DNA of 64,000 bases from an uncultured Bacteroidales bacterium (lineage in GTDB: Bacteria; Bacteroidota; Bacteroidia; Bacteroidales; F082): assembly GCA_900317155.1 (NCBI GenBank), contig ONFO01000002.1, positions 62,001-126,000 of the forward strand. The letters run 5' to 3'. Position 1 is the first letter of the stretch. Each line of letters starts with the position of its first letter. This document shows positions 1 to 7,382 of this stretch, piece by piece. A model generated the notes under the pieces. That model was not told the origin of the DNA. It saw only the letters and a list, made by a program, of their open reading frames with translations, and searched no databases. Both the position numbers and the translations under genes were made by a program.

Positions 1-282
1 TGCAAACCTACCCATTACTATTCCAAAATGTGATTTGGATTTTTCCTTGTCCGTTGCATCGTTCTTTATAGTTGGCAATATCTTCAAACACTCGCCTCCT
101 TCATAATAAGATGTAACAAACCTAAGCACTACATCATTGTATTGGTTATTGTCCCCAATATGCATAAGTCTGGTTCGATTATCTTCCACTACAAATTGCC
201 ATGTCGGCAACTTTCCGTCGTCAATCAATTTCCTAATCTGAGACTTGATGTCTTCATATTCATTTTTTATCAATATATACAT
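1..282 (-). CDS. Hypothetical protein, cut by window edge
   Basis: An open frame runs from an ATG at 282 to the left edge, giving 94 codons and no stop. It begins 22 bp after the SEFIR gene stop on the same strand, so it is probably the next gene of that operon. The visible part is hydrophilic, starts MYILIKNEYEDIKSQI and has no motif or membrane segment I recognise. A nearby upstream ATG in another frame hits a stop after 13 codons, which supports 282 as the start. Its function is unknown; being paired with a SEFIR protein makes a defence role possible but unproven. Confidence 0.55.
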   Translation of the reverse strand, partial: MYILIKNEYEDIKSQIRKLIDDGKLPTWQFVVEDNRTRLMHIGDNNQYNDVVLRFVTSYYEGGECLKILPTIKNDATDKEKSKSHFGIVMGRFA

Positions 283-304
283 AATCAAATCGTTTATTCA
301 TAAT

Positions 305-1741
305 CTATATGGTAGCCACAATTTCCAACGACAATCCGCTTTTGATGTTTGGAATCATGTGGCGTCCGTCGTAATAATCATTGGCCTCCTTCAACGAGGT
401 TATCAGCTTCTTGTATTCTTCAACATCGTTAACACCAAAAAGCACTTTCGCTTTCTCGAAATAGCGCTTCGAGACAAGTTTAGGCAGCACCTCCACCCCA
501 TGGTTGTATATGCTGCAATCGGGATACCAATGGGTCTTGTAGCCGAATTTGCCCGGATAGATGACTGAGAGGTAATACAACAGGATGTCGGTTCTTACAA
601 TGTCGTCGGCACGCAACTTATGGGCGTTTTTATGGATGTAGTTGGCATTGATGCTCACCTGGTTGAGGTTTTCTCTTTTATTCTTGAACTCGTTGAGTGT
701 ATAGTTGTAGGTTTGGAAACAGAGGAAGGTTGTGCCTTCAAAGTTGTTTCTCCACTGGTTCTTCACCACACAGTAGCGGCTTGTCACAATTTCGCGCAAC
801 ACATCGAAACGCTCAGCATTGACAAGCACACAGCACAACGACAGGAACCAACTGTAGTTGAAATGCCTGAAATGGTCGAATATCATGCTGTCGAGATAGC
901 GGTCTTCGGGCAGCTCGATGCCATTGTCTTCAAGCACCTGGAGGTATCTCTCAAGAAAATCGACAAACAGTGCGCCTGTGCAATAGGGCGTTTTGGCTAT
1001 CGCTTGAAGGAAAACTATGAAGTCGTCCCCCAACGGCATCAATTGGTTAATGCCTTCATCTATCTTCGAAATGAAATTAGAGTTGGTAAACTCCTCTTTC
1101 TGTATCTTGTATTCGGGAACTATGGAGAGAAACAAGTCCAGATAGTCCTGAATCAAAGTCGCAGTGTTGGGCGAACCAGCCAAAATGGCTTTCTTGATGG
1201 CATCTACCTTGTGCGACGTGGGCAGGAAGATGGGGTTGTCGTCTTTCAGATACGACGGCATGTTGCCCAGTGTCGGCCTTTTGTGGAGCGGCTTGTCGTA
1301 GATGTCGCGCAGCAGCTGGTCGTAGCCCTCTTCAAACTTGTCGTCAGTACTGAGGTCGATAAATATTCTTGACTTGACAAACGTGGGGATGCAGGGTTTG
1401 CCCGCGCTATCATATTCAAACACTATTGGTATGAACTTGGTTTGCTCGGCATTGGAATATATCTCTTCCGACACTATGGTGCTTTCTATGCCCACACCGC
1501 CCTTGCGGGCGTTGGCTTTTTCGGCATATTCCTTGTTGCAGACAAGAAGAACCTTGTTCACAGTCGGGTCGTTGACCATCTGCTCCATGAACTTGTTCTT
1601 GTCCTGCCCGTCTTTGAGGTCGTAGATGTCCATGACACAATGGACCCCATCGGAGAACAACCTTTCGGCCAGTTGTTCCACCCTGATCTGGTTTTCCTTA
1701 GGGTGCCAGCTGTAAGATATAAACACTTTAGGGTTTTCCAT
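305..1741 (-). CDS. SEFIR (TIR-like) domain protein
   Basis: Predicted 478-residue cytoplasmic protein. Residues 1-150 match the SEFIR branch of the TIR fold: KVFISYSWHP at 5-14, a VLLVCNKEYAEKA strand near 64-76, then GGVGIESTIVSEEIYS (81-96) and FIPIVFE. E86 or E92/E93 are candidates for the catalytic glutamate of TIR-type NAD hydrolases. The remaining 330 residues are helical-looking, have no motif I recognise and may be the sensing part. Bacterial SEFIR proteins are known in anti-phage abortive infection through NAD depletion. The gene lies at the left end of an accessory region on the same strand as a PARIS-like operon and is followed after 22 bp by a partial gene. The SEFIR assignment is firm; the defence role is inferred. 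Confidence 0.8.
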   Translation of the reverse strand: MENPKVFISYSWHPKENQIRVEQLAERLFSDGVHCVMDIYDLKDGQDKNKFMEQMVNDPTVNKVLLVCNKEYAEKANARKGGVGIESTIVSEEIYSNAEQTKFIPIVFEYDSAGKPCIPTFVKSRIFIDLSTDDKFEEGYDQLLRDIYDKPLHKRPTLGNMPSYLKDDNPIFLPTSHKVDAIKKAILAGSPNTATLIQDYLDLFLSIVPEYKIQKEEFTNSNFISKIDEGINQLMPLGDDFIVFLQAIAKTPYCTGALFVDFLERYLQVLEDNGIELPEDRYLDSMIFDHFRHFNYSWFLSLCCVLVNAERFDVLREIVTSRYCVVKNQWRNNFEGTTFLCFQTYNYTLNEFKNKRENLNQVSINANYIHKNAHKLRADDIVRTDILLYYLSVIYPGKFGYKTHWYPDCSIYNHGVEVLPKLVSKRYFEKAKVLFGVNDVEEYKKLITSLKEANDYYDGRHMIPNIKSGLSLEIVATI

Positions 1742-2002
1742 TGTTAGTTGACAGCTTTATCCAATTGATAATTGGTAGTTGAAAATTGATAATTCAGAGT
1801 TTAGTACAGAACCGGCGATTACTGGAAAAAATAGAAAATAACAAGAATACCGTTAAGAATTGGTTTTGTAAAATATTGAAAATTAATCAGTTGAAAATCT
1901 GTTATATAGAAGAGGCAGTGGTGGGTGTAAAGTTGACAGTTCCAAGGGTGGTAGAATAAGTACAACTCTAACATTTTCACAGAGGCAGGTTTTTGATGTA
2001 AA

Positions 2003-2833
2003 TCAAGCTACCGCTAAAATGTGCTGGTCATTCGAAACTTCCCATATCTTAATAGATTGGAATAGTACTGTGGTGACAAACTTATCTTTTGGAAATGCTC
2101 TTCTCAGTCTACGGAAGAAAGGTTTCTTCGCGTAGTTTGCCACATTTGCGGCTTTAGCTCGTACATATATCCTTTCGAAAATGTCATGGCCGTTGCATAA
2201 TTCTTTTTTAGACACTCCAAAACGAGTCCTCTTGAACGCATACATATCAGACAATGTTGCGTTCACAACATTATTTGTTTTCGCCACGCAAGCATTGAAA
2301 TATGCATTGATGTCTAAATCGAGAGTTGTCTCACTGAAATTAATGCCATAATGATTCGCGTGATTGAACCATTTCAGATAGGAGACATCTTCCAGTTCTG
2401 CGTACACCTCGCTAAGTTTGATATCCTGACAACGAAGAGCATCCTCACCTTTCAACTCTGGCAGACACTCCGCAACTATCATTCCTTCTATATCGTGAGT
2501 GTCAGTGAGAAACAAATTGGGATAAGGATTTGCTACTCCTTCTAAGCGGTCAAAATCAGCATCCTTAATGGCTAAAAGGCGTTTCCCATATCGTCCATTA
2601 AGCGCATCCAGAATAACGCAATGCTTATCGCAGTTGCAGTCTACATACCAACACACCGTATCTACATCCATTACTTTCTCGTACACCTCTTTGTCATCTT
2701 GTCCTTCTACGACCACTATCACTTTGCCGTCATTGACATGAGTGTCGAAAAGAGACTTTACATCCGCCACCTTAGCATCCGTCACTTCTTCAGCCGCCTC
2801 TCGCATAGATGTTATCACCACTCCGTCAGCCAT
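2003..2833 (-). CDS. DUF4435 TOPRIM-like nuclease, AriB-like
   Basis: 276 residues. TOPRIM-like features are visible: VIVVVEGQDDKEVYE at 38-52 with E43 as the expected metal-binding glutamate, LLAIKDADFDRLEG at 86-99 with the D91/D93/D95 cluster, and LTDTHDIEGMI near 109-119. This is the layout of DUF4435 proteins, the effector half (AriB) of the PARIS anti-phage system, where AriB is released from the ATPase AriA and acts as a tRNA nuclease. The start overlaps the end of the AAA ATPase gene by 8 bp, so the two are translationally coupled. The partner ATPase supports the PARIS-like reading. It could instead be a related AAA/TOPRIM pair of the OLD class. Confidence 0.75.
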   Translation of the reverse strand: MADGVVITSMREAAEEVTDAKVADVKSLFDTHVNDGKVIVVVEGQDDKEVYEKVMDVDTVCWYVDCNCDKHCVILDALNGRYGKRLLAIKDADFDRLEGVANPYPNLFLTDTHDIEGMIVAECLPELKGEDALRCQDIKLSEVYAELEDVSYLKWFNHANHYGINFSETTLDLDINAYFNACVAKTNNVVNATLSDMYAFKRTRFGVSKKELCNGHDIFERIYVRAKAANVANYAKKPFFRRLRRAFPKDKFVTTVLFQSIKIWEVSNDQHILAVA

Positions 2834-3779
2834 TGCTCCTCAGTGTATAAAGATCCAACGTGTCGTCCCATCGTCCACCAACCAACATGGATGAGTGAGT
2901 AGCCAGGATTATCTGCATCTCTCTTCCCTCTTCCAACTTGAAATCCTGTATCTTTTCCAATACAGTAACATACACATTAAGCCAAGCAGGGTGGAAAGAC
3001 AGCTCTGGCTCATCTATCATAACAAGGTCACCGGACTTTCCATCAAACACCAGCTCAAATAACTGTAGCAGCACATGCTTTTCGCCTGAAGAAAGTGCTG
3101 TGACAGGTATTATGGTCTTCGAGGCATTATTCATTTTGAATCTTATGCCAAACCTGTCATCCAACATCATCTCTTTGTCTGCAAATTTGAAGAAAGAAAC
3201 GAGTTCCTGGAAAAAGTATATACCACGTTCATTGGCGCCAGAAGCTTTGATTTCGGCTATCCTTGCTGCCACATTGTTCATGGATGCATCTGTATCCGCA
3301 TCTTGAACGCGTTTTCTTTGCTCCTTGTTACGGAGAAGAACACGTTTATCTGTCAGGTAGAAACACTTCATGGTGTTAAGCACCAACTCAAAAGGGCCTT
3401 CAATCTTTGTATCCTTGTTTCCATCGTCTGCTGTGCTCACCGGCTTTTCTTCTTGATGCCTTATATCAAACATCTCAAAATAGATACTAATCTCCTCATC
3501 GCCAGGAAGGTCTGATTCCATGTCGGGCTGAACAGCCGTTCTGGTCTGTACCACACTAAAAATGTAGTCATCAACAAAGAAAGCCACACGTGAGAAAGGA
3601 ATCTGGTAAAACAAATCTGTATCTTTACAGAAAAGGGCATATATCAGTTGCAATACTGTAGTTTTACCATATCCGTTAGGACCAGTGATTATCTTAAGTC
3701 TCTTGTCTACACCTTGTGTGAAATCCAGCGAATAGTTATATAAGCCATAAAGGCCTTCTATCTCAAGTTTATTCAGCAT
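2826..3779 (-). CDS. AAA/ABC-type ATPase, AriA-like
   Basis: 317 residues with a complete ABC/SMC-type ATPase set: Walker A GPNGYGKT at 33-40, signature-like LSSGEKH near 229-235, Walker B MIDEPE near 254-259, and the H-loop ATHSS at 293-297. The insert between the Walker motifs is short, so the protein is compact compared with E. coli AriA. It overlaps the downstream DUF4435 gene by 8 bp and follows the HNH gene after 8 bp, giving a three-gene operon. In PARIS, AriA forms the ATPase cage that holds AriB until a phage anti-restriction protein is sensed. Here that role is inferred from domain pairing and gene order. Confidence 0.75.
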   Translation of the reverse strand: MLNKLEIEGLYGLYNYSLDFTQGVDKRLKIITGPNGYGKTTVLQLIYALFCKDTDLFYQIPFSRVAFFVDDYIFSVVQTRTAVQPDMESDLPGDEEISIYFEMFDIRHQEEKPVSTADDGNKDTKIEGPFELVLNTMKCFYLTDKRVLLRNKEQRKRVQDADTDASMNNVAARIAEIKASGANERGIYFFQELVSFFKFADKEMMLDDRFGIRFKMNNASKTIIPVTALSSGEKHVLLQLFELVFDGKSGDLVMIDEPELSFHPAWLNVYVTVLEKIQDFKLEEGREMQIILATHSSMLVGGRWDDTLDLYTLRSNG

Positions 3780-3787
3780 AGTTATTG

Positions 3788-4174
3788 TTAAAGATTGTAT
3801 AGTTTCTTTAAAATCGCCTGCTTTTTCTGATTCACTTCCAAAAACTTCGTCACATTCACATTTTCAGTGCCTTCCGATGTCACAACTGCTGTATAGCTGG
3901 GATAGTCATCACCCTTGCTCGCATTGTTTTCATGTTGCAAAGCTCGAAGATTATCGTAATTGTCAATATCCGTTTGACTGAATCCCTTTTTTTCAAGGAG
4001 TGTCTGGGGAACAATATGGTCTATTTCCCAACCGTAAAGGCTGTCGTTGTCGCCATATTTCTCCCGTATGATCCAGGCGCCACATGCATCCTTGCGAAAA
4101 CGGCTTTGGTCAAAGCCCTCTACGACAATTGCACGATTCCACACATATTGTATTTGATCTTCACTCCAAGCCAT
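3788..4174 (-). CDS. HNH endonuclease, first gene of PARIS-like operon
   Basis: 128 residues with a clear HNH signature: GWEIDHIVPQ at 48-57 (D52, H53), then NLRALQHENNASKGD at 75-89 with N75, H81, N84 and K87 in expected places. The two CxxC zinc knuckles of some HNH proteins are absent. It lies 8 bp upstream of the AriA-like ATPase. A standalone HNH gene is not part of the classical two-gene PARIS system, so it may be an accessory effector or a fused antirestriction module. About 100 bp upstream begins copy 1 of the dispersed leader repeat, whose -7 element may supply the promoter. Confidence 0.8.
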   Translation of the reverse strand: MAWSEDQIQYVWNRAIVVEGFDQSRFRKDACGAWIIREKYGDNDSLYGWEIDHIVPQTLLEKKGFSQTDIDNYDNLRALQHENNASKGDDYPSYTAVVTSEGTENVNVTKFLEVNQKKQAILKKLYNL

Positions 4175-4275
4175 ATAACTCGTTCGTGTTTCTTTGGTAC
4201 TTTTTCTATAAAAAATAGGACTTTTTATTCACTCGCAAGATTATTCCCGTTCCAAATCTGTCATCTGACATCGTT

Positions 4276-4410
4276 TTCTCACGGCTCCGCCCCGTCACCC
4301 ACAAACCATCGATGACAAGGGCTTGACAGCAAACGAGTTATCGGAATTGTACTGAAAGGATAACAACTCCAAAACCCTATAGTTGGTTGCAAAGATAGTG
4401 TTTTTTTTAG
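4276..4410 (-). repeat. Dispersed leader repeat, copy 1 (diverged, partial)
   Basis: Shares its core with copies at 5191-5424 and 6912-7147: the GGCTCCGCCCCGTCA block, GAGTTATCGGAATTGT, GGATAACAACTCC and CCTATAGTTGGTTGC. Both outer flanks have diverged. Read on the minus strand it carries the -7 element TATCTTTG (about 4390-4397), then a stem formed by GAGTTGTTATC and GATAACTC. It lies upstream of the HNH-ATPase-DUF4435 operon, so it may be its promoter plus 5' leader, about 215 nt long. The rest of the 325-bp gap between the HNH gene and the toxin gene is AT-rich with repeats of AGTTTAGAGTT and no gene. Confidence 0.7.
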
Positions 4411-4499
4411 TTTAGAGTTTAGAGTTAGTGGATAGTTTAGAGTTGAAAGGCGGTGAGAAGTGTAGAAATGATAAGAATCGATGTAATACAGCGATTTAA

Positions 4500-4811
4500 T
4501 CAAACATCTAGCCGATAACGAAGTCCGATAGGGTTATGTCGGTTATTCCAAAGCGATACTATAACCACACGGTCAGGCAGCGGAGCATAGACAATCTTAT
4601 ATTGCCGACAAGACAAACTTCGATATTCGATGTTTCTTTTAGAACTATAAAACTCACTCTTTCCAGCAAACGGGAATTCACTCAAAACGGCAATATTCTG
4701 GTCAAGTCTTTCTTGAAAATCAACAGCCTTATTCACACCAAACTCCCTAATGAGATACGCAAGTATTTCATCAAAGTCTTGGTAAGCTCCTTTTGTCCAT
4801 TCTACTGTCAT
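4500..4811 (-). CDS. RelE/ParE-type toxin
   Basis: 103 residues of the RelE/ParE toxin fold: MTVEWTKGAYQDFDEILAYL at the start, a middle FPFAGKSEFY segment, and the basic core IEYRSLSCRQYKIVYAPLPD followed by VVIVSLWNNRHNP at 81-93. Length and motif order fit ParE-like toxins (gyrase poisons) at least as well as RelE mRNA interferases; the sequence does not decide between them. The start overlaps the antitoxin stop in an ATGA, the usual toxin-antitoxin coupling. Located in the accessory region next to defence genes. Confidence 0.8.
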   Translation of the reverse strand: MTVEWTKGAYQDFDEILAYLIREFGVNKAVDFQERLDQNIAVLSEFPFAGKSEFYSSKRNIEYRSLSCRQYKIVYAPLPDRVVIVSLWNNRHNPIGLRYRLDV

Positions 4812-5089
4812 ACGGCAAATCCGTATTTCTCGCTAATTCGGCGCATCACCTCCTCGTGAGGGATGGTTGTGGCTTGACCTGAAATGAGTTCCTCCATACG
4901 CCGGTCACAAATCACCATCATTTCTTCTTTGGTATATGAGCATGGAGACAACGGATAATCGCTCAAATAATCCTCCATCAACTCATCAACCCTTTGCTGT
5001 AGCCATTGGCCAATACGCTCCTTAGAGGTCAATTCCGGATCGATACGGCGCATCTTGGCTTCATCAATGTTTATCGTTACAGTGCACAT
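4808..5089 (-). CDS. Antitoxin of ParE/RelE pair
   Basis: 93 residues starting MCTVTINIDEAKMRRIDPEL, with a short beta strand and helices as in ribbon-helix-helix or related antitoxins, then an acidic C-terminal half expected to wrap the toxin. The ATG at 5089 is chosen over an upstream start at 5191 because a TAnnTTTG promoter (5113-5120) lies between them, leaving a leader of about 15 nt. The stop overlaps the toxin start by 4 bp. Such antitoxins usually repress their own promoter. The family assignment rests mainly on context. Confidence 0.7.
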   Translation of the reverse strand: MCTVTINIDEAKMRRIDPELTSKERIGQWLQQRVDELMEDYLSDYPLSPCSYTKEEMMVICDRRMEELISGQATTIPHEEVMRRISEKYGFAV

Positions 5090-5112
5090 CTGTTTTCTCT
5101 GTTTTTCACCCG

Positions 5113-5120
5113 CAAAGATA
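5113..5120 (-). promoter_or_regulatory. -7 promoter element of toxin-antitoxin operon
   Basis: TATCTTTG on the minus strand matches the Bacteroidetes TAnnTTTG -7 consensus and lies 24 bp upstream of the antitoxin ATG. It fixes the antitoxin start at 5089. Confidence 0.6.
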
Positions 5121-5190
5121 CATATTTTTCGGAAACAGCGTTTTTTTAGTTTAGAGTTGAGAGGGTCAATATCCAAATAAGGGCGAAACA

Positions 5191-5424
5191 AAAAGATTTA
5201 TATAAGATTCACGTAAGATTTGTTTCCTTACCCCTCTTCACAGCTTCGCCCCGTCAGTCACATTCCGTGTTGACAAAGACCTGATTACAAACGAGTTATC
5301 GGAATTGTCCTGATAGGATAACAACTCCAAAAAACCTATAGTTGGTTGCAAAGATAGAATAAAAAACATTTAGAAACGAAATTTGGAAGAATTTTTCGGA
5401 AAAAATCATGAGGCGTATGGAAAC
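5191..5424 (-). repeat. Dispersed leader repeat, copy 2 (full length)
   Basis: About 234 bp, roughly 90 percent identical by eye to 6912-7147, starting AAAAGATTTATATAAGATTC in both. On the minus strand it has TATCTTTG (about 5349-5356), a CCAACT/AGTTG hairpin, and the stem GAGTTGTTATC...GATAACTC. It lies upstream of the toxin-antitoxin operon, which also has its own closer promoter, so this copy would give a second, longer transcript or a separate small RNA. No open frame is conserved between copies. The remainder of the 5090-5632 gap holds only the hairpin at 5428-5463. Confidence 0.75.
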
Positions 5425-5427
5425 ACT

Positions 5428-5463
5428 AAAAGCGGACTTGGCGTTTTGGCTATGTCCGCTTTT
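5428..5463. terminator. Bidirectional hairpin terminator
   Basis: AAAAGCGGAC and GTCCGCTTTT form a perfect 10-bp stem around a 16-nt loop, with A-tract and T-tract ends so it can work in both directions. It sits upstream of leader copy 2 and downstream of the ATPase gene, where it would end ATPase transcripts. It resembles the terminator at 11341-11376. Confidence 0.6.
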
Positions 5464-5632
5464 GGTGGTATTAATTGTTAAAGTTGGGTTAGGGTCTATT
5501 GATAGTGGCTGGTTTGGTGCCAATATAAACTGATGGGAAGGAGAGGATGAGGAGAATGGTGTTTGGGGAATTGGTTGTACTTGGCGGGAATTATCTAACG
5601 TACACTTGACATCAAGTCGGACAGTGCCTTGT

Positions 5633-6757
5633 TTAGGCCTTCCTCAGCCAAATCTCCAAAAACTTGTCGTAAACTTGGTAAACATCTTTTTCTTGAGTAA
5701 TTAAATCCTTGTCCAATAAAGCATTTACCGCCGATTTCACGGCGCTTGGCGAAACCAGCCCGTTTTGCTTGGCAAACTTTCCTGAAGTAATCTGACTCAC
5801 CTTGCCTTCATCAGCAATGGCTCTCAACACAAGGCTTTGCTTCTCGGGCAATTGATACATCAAATCTTCGTAAGTGGGACGAGTGAAGTCGACAATATAA
5901 TCAATGGCGGGTTGCAATTCTTCGACCCCACAATGCTCGCCCTCACCTGTGCGCATGAATAATACATTCATCACTTTCTGAAGATAAAACGTCACACCTT
6001 CAAATTGCGTATACAATTTTTCGACCACATCCTTGTCAATCGTTTTCCCGGCTTTCTCAAAATGCGTCCTGCAAAACGCCCAATACTTTTCCATGTCAAT
6101 CAGATTCAGGTTCATTACGGTGACACTTTGGTAGAAGGGGCGGTTGGGCGAGACAAACATGCTGCCCATCAAATGGCGCTGAGAGCCCATGAAAACGAAA
6201 TTGGCGTTGCTGCAATACTGAACGTATGTGCGCAATGCCGCCTCAACGTTGGTGTCGCGGTATTTCAGTATCTGCTGGAACTCATCGATGGCCACTAAAC
6301 AAGGCTTGTCAGCTTGTTGCAGATAGCGGAAAATCTCGTCCAAAGCGTTGTTGGGGTTGGCGATGTCACCTACCGATACATTCCAAGAGGGCTGTCCCAT
6401 GGAATCGTATGTGATTCCTGTCTTAAGTGAACGGACAATGTTGAGAAACAGTTCCCAATGTCTTCTCCCTTTGGGCTTTAAGGCTTCAAGTATGGTGCGC
6501 CCCATCTTGTTGACCATCTCTGACAATGATTTGGTGGAATAAATGTCAATGATGAAGGTGTAATAACGTTCCTTCATTTCTTCTTGGGCGAAACAATGTC
6601 GGACCAAGTCGGTTTTTCCATAGCGGCGTGGTGAAATCAACGCGAGATTGTTGCCATTGCGGAGCCAATCGGTGATGTCTTTCGTTTCTTGAACACGGTC
6701 GCAGAAATATTCCGCACCCGCATAACCGCTTGTAACGAATGGATTAATCAAAGTCAT
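5633..6757 (-). CDS. Archaeal-ATPase-like STAND NTPase
   Basis: 374 residues. An N-terminal FCDRVQE segment (18-24) precedes a P-loop SPRRYGKTD (42-50); Walker B is CLVAIDEFQ at 153-161; a VFMGSQRHLM strand follows. The C-terminal third (about 290-374) looks like a winged helix, as in the common Bacteroidetes AAA/STAND family (archaeal ATPase type). Full length. Members are abundant in accessory DNA and their roles are mostly unknown; regulatory or defence switches are suspected. It is monocistronic, with a TAnnTTTG promoter about 18 bp upstream of the ATG and a 9-bp inverted repeat overlapping the upstream promoter half. Confidence 0.75.
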   Translation of the reverse strand: MTLINPFVTSGYAGAEYFCDRVQETKDITDWLRNGNNLALISPRRYGKTDLVRHCFAQEEMKERYYTFIIDIYSTKSLSEMVNKMGRTILEALKPKGRRHWELFLNIVRSLKTGITYDSMGQPSWNVSVGDIANPNNALDEIFRYLQQADKPCLVAIDEFQQILKYRDTNVEAALRTYVQYCSNANFVFMGSQRHLMGSMFVSPNRPFYQSVTVMNLNLIDMEKYWAFCRTHFEKAGKTIDKDVVEKLYTQFEGVTFYLQKVMNVLFMRTGEGEHCGVEELQPAIDYIVDFTRPTYEDLMYQLPEKQSLVLRAIADEGKVSQITSGKFAKQNGLVSPSAVKSAVNALLDKDLITQEKDVYQVYDKFLEIWLRKA

Positions 6758-6774
6758 TTCCGATTATTTTGCCG

Positions 6775-6821
6775 CAAAGATACATATTTTGTCATAAAAC
6801 GATAATCATAAAATGACAAAA
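6775..6821 (-). promoter_or_regulatory. Promoter and inverted-repeat operator of ATPase gene
   Basis: TATCTTTG (6775-6782, minus) is a -7 element giving a short leader to the ATG at 6757. Just upstream, TTTTGTCAT (6787-6795) and ATGACAAAA (6813-6821) form a perfect 9-bp inverted repeat with a 17-bp spacer covering the -33 region, a good position for a repressor. Confidence 0.5.
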
Positions 6822-6860
6822 ATCTAAATTGTTCATCAAGCACATCTAATAGGTATTGTG

Positions 6861-6911
6861 ACGCGGATGAGGTCTTCCGGCACGTCCTCGTAACTAGCCA
6901 ACAGCTGTTTT
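6861..6911 (-). pseudogene. Relic of a UDP-glucose dehydrogenase gene
   Basis: On the minus strand these 51 bp translate to [17 protein letters not shown]. This matches residues 285-300 of the Ugd encoded at 11405-12703 ([16 protein letters not shown]) with one change; the DNA is about 80 percent identical with mainly third-base differences, so it derives from a separate ugd copy. Homology stops at 6861 and, on the other side, exactly where leader repeat copy 3 begins (6912). It is a recombination scar, not a working gene. Confidence 0.7.
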
Positions 6912-7147
6912 AAAAGATTTATATAAGATTCACGTAAGATTTGTTTCCTTACCCCTCTTCACGGCTTCGCCCCGTCAGTCACATTCCGTGTTGACAAATG
7001 CTTGATTACAAACGGGTTATCGGAATTGTCCTAATAGGATAACAACTCCAAAAAACCTATAGTTGGTTGCAGAGATAGAATAAAAAACATTTAAAAACAA
7101 AATTTGGAAGAATTTTTCGGAAATAACTATGAAGCTTATATGGATAC
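6912..7147 (-). repeat. Dispersed leader repeat, copy 3 (full length)
   Basis: About 236 bp, near-identical to 5191-5424. The -7 element is changed to TATCTCTG (about 7070-7077), so this copy may be inactive as a promoter. The stem arms GATAACAACTC and GGTTATC remain. It lies upstream of the STAND ATPase gene, which has its own promoter at 6775. The gap between the ATPase and the next gene (6758-7382) holds the operator, the ugd relic, this repeat, a GAACCC/GGGTTC hairpin at 7172-7194 and direct AGATATGGGT repeats near 7195 and 7217. Confidence 0.75.
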
Positions 7148-7336
7148 TATCTCCCCATCCTTCGCTTTTCTGAACCCCATAGCTTTTTGGGTTCAGATAT
7201 GGGTATGAAAAAGTTGAGATATGGGTCTTAACCTTTCGTACATATATCGACCCCCGTTTTAGACGCTGTTTTTCCGCTTCAGTCGAGAATATGGGATATC
7301 TTCATTTTACAATTTTCATAACTCGGAAAAATTGAG

Positions 7337-7344
7337 TAAATTTG
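7337..7344 (+). promoter_or_regulatory. -7 promoter element of gene at 7383
   Basis: TAAATTTG matches TAnnTTTG and lies 38 bp upstream of the ATG at 7383. Two AGATATGGGT direct repeats about 22 bp apart (near 7195 and 7217) and a related ATATGGGA near 7288 lie upstream and could be activator sites. Confidence 0.5.
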
Positions 7345-7382
7345 CACGGCTTTCCTAAATAATTTTAAAAAAAACTAGTACT

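Noticed and set aside
4279-4503. Small minus-strand open frame of 74 residues between the HNH gene and the toxin gene
   Set aside because: It runs through the leader repeat and is not preserved in the other repeat copies.
5296-5523. Small minus-strand open frame of 75 residues in leader copy 2
   Set aside because: It covers the terminator hairpin and the repeat; the frame is not conserved in copy 3.
4276-7147. The three leader repeats as integron attC sites
   Set aside because: Each has a stem with a bulge and sits between gene modules, but the arms lack the attC core GTTRRRY/RYYYAAC, and no integron integrase is present.
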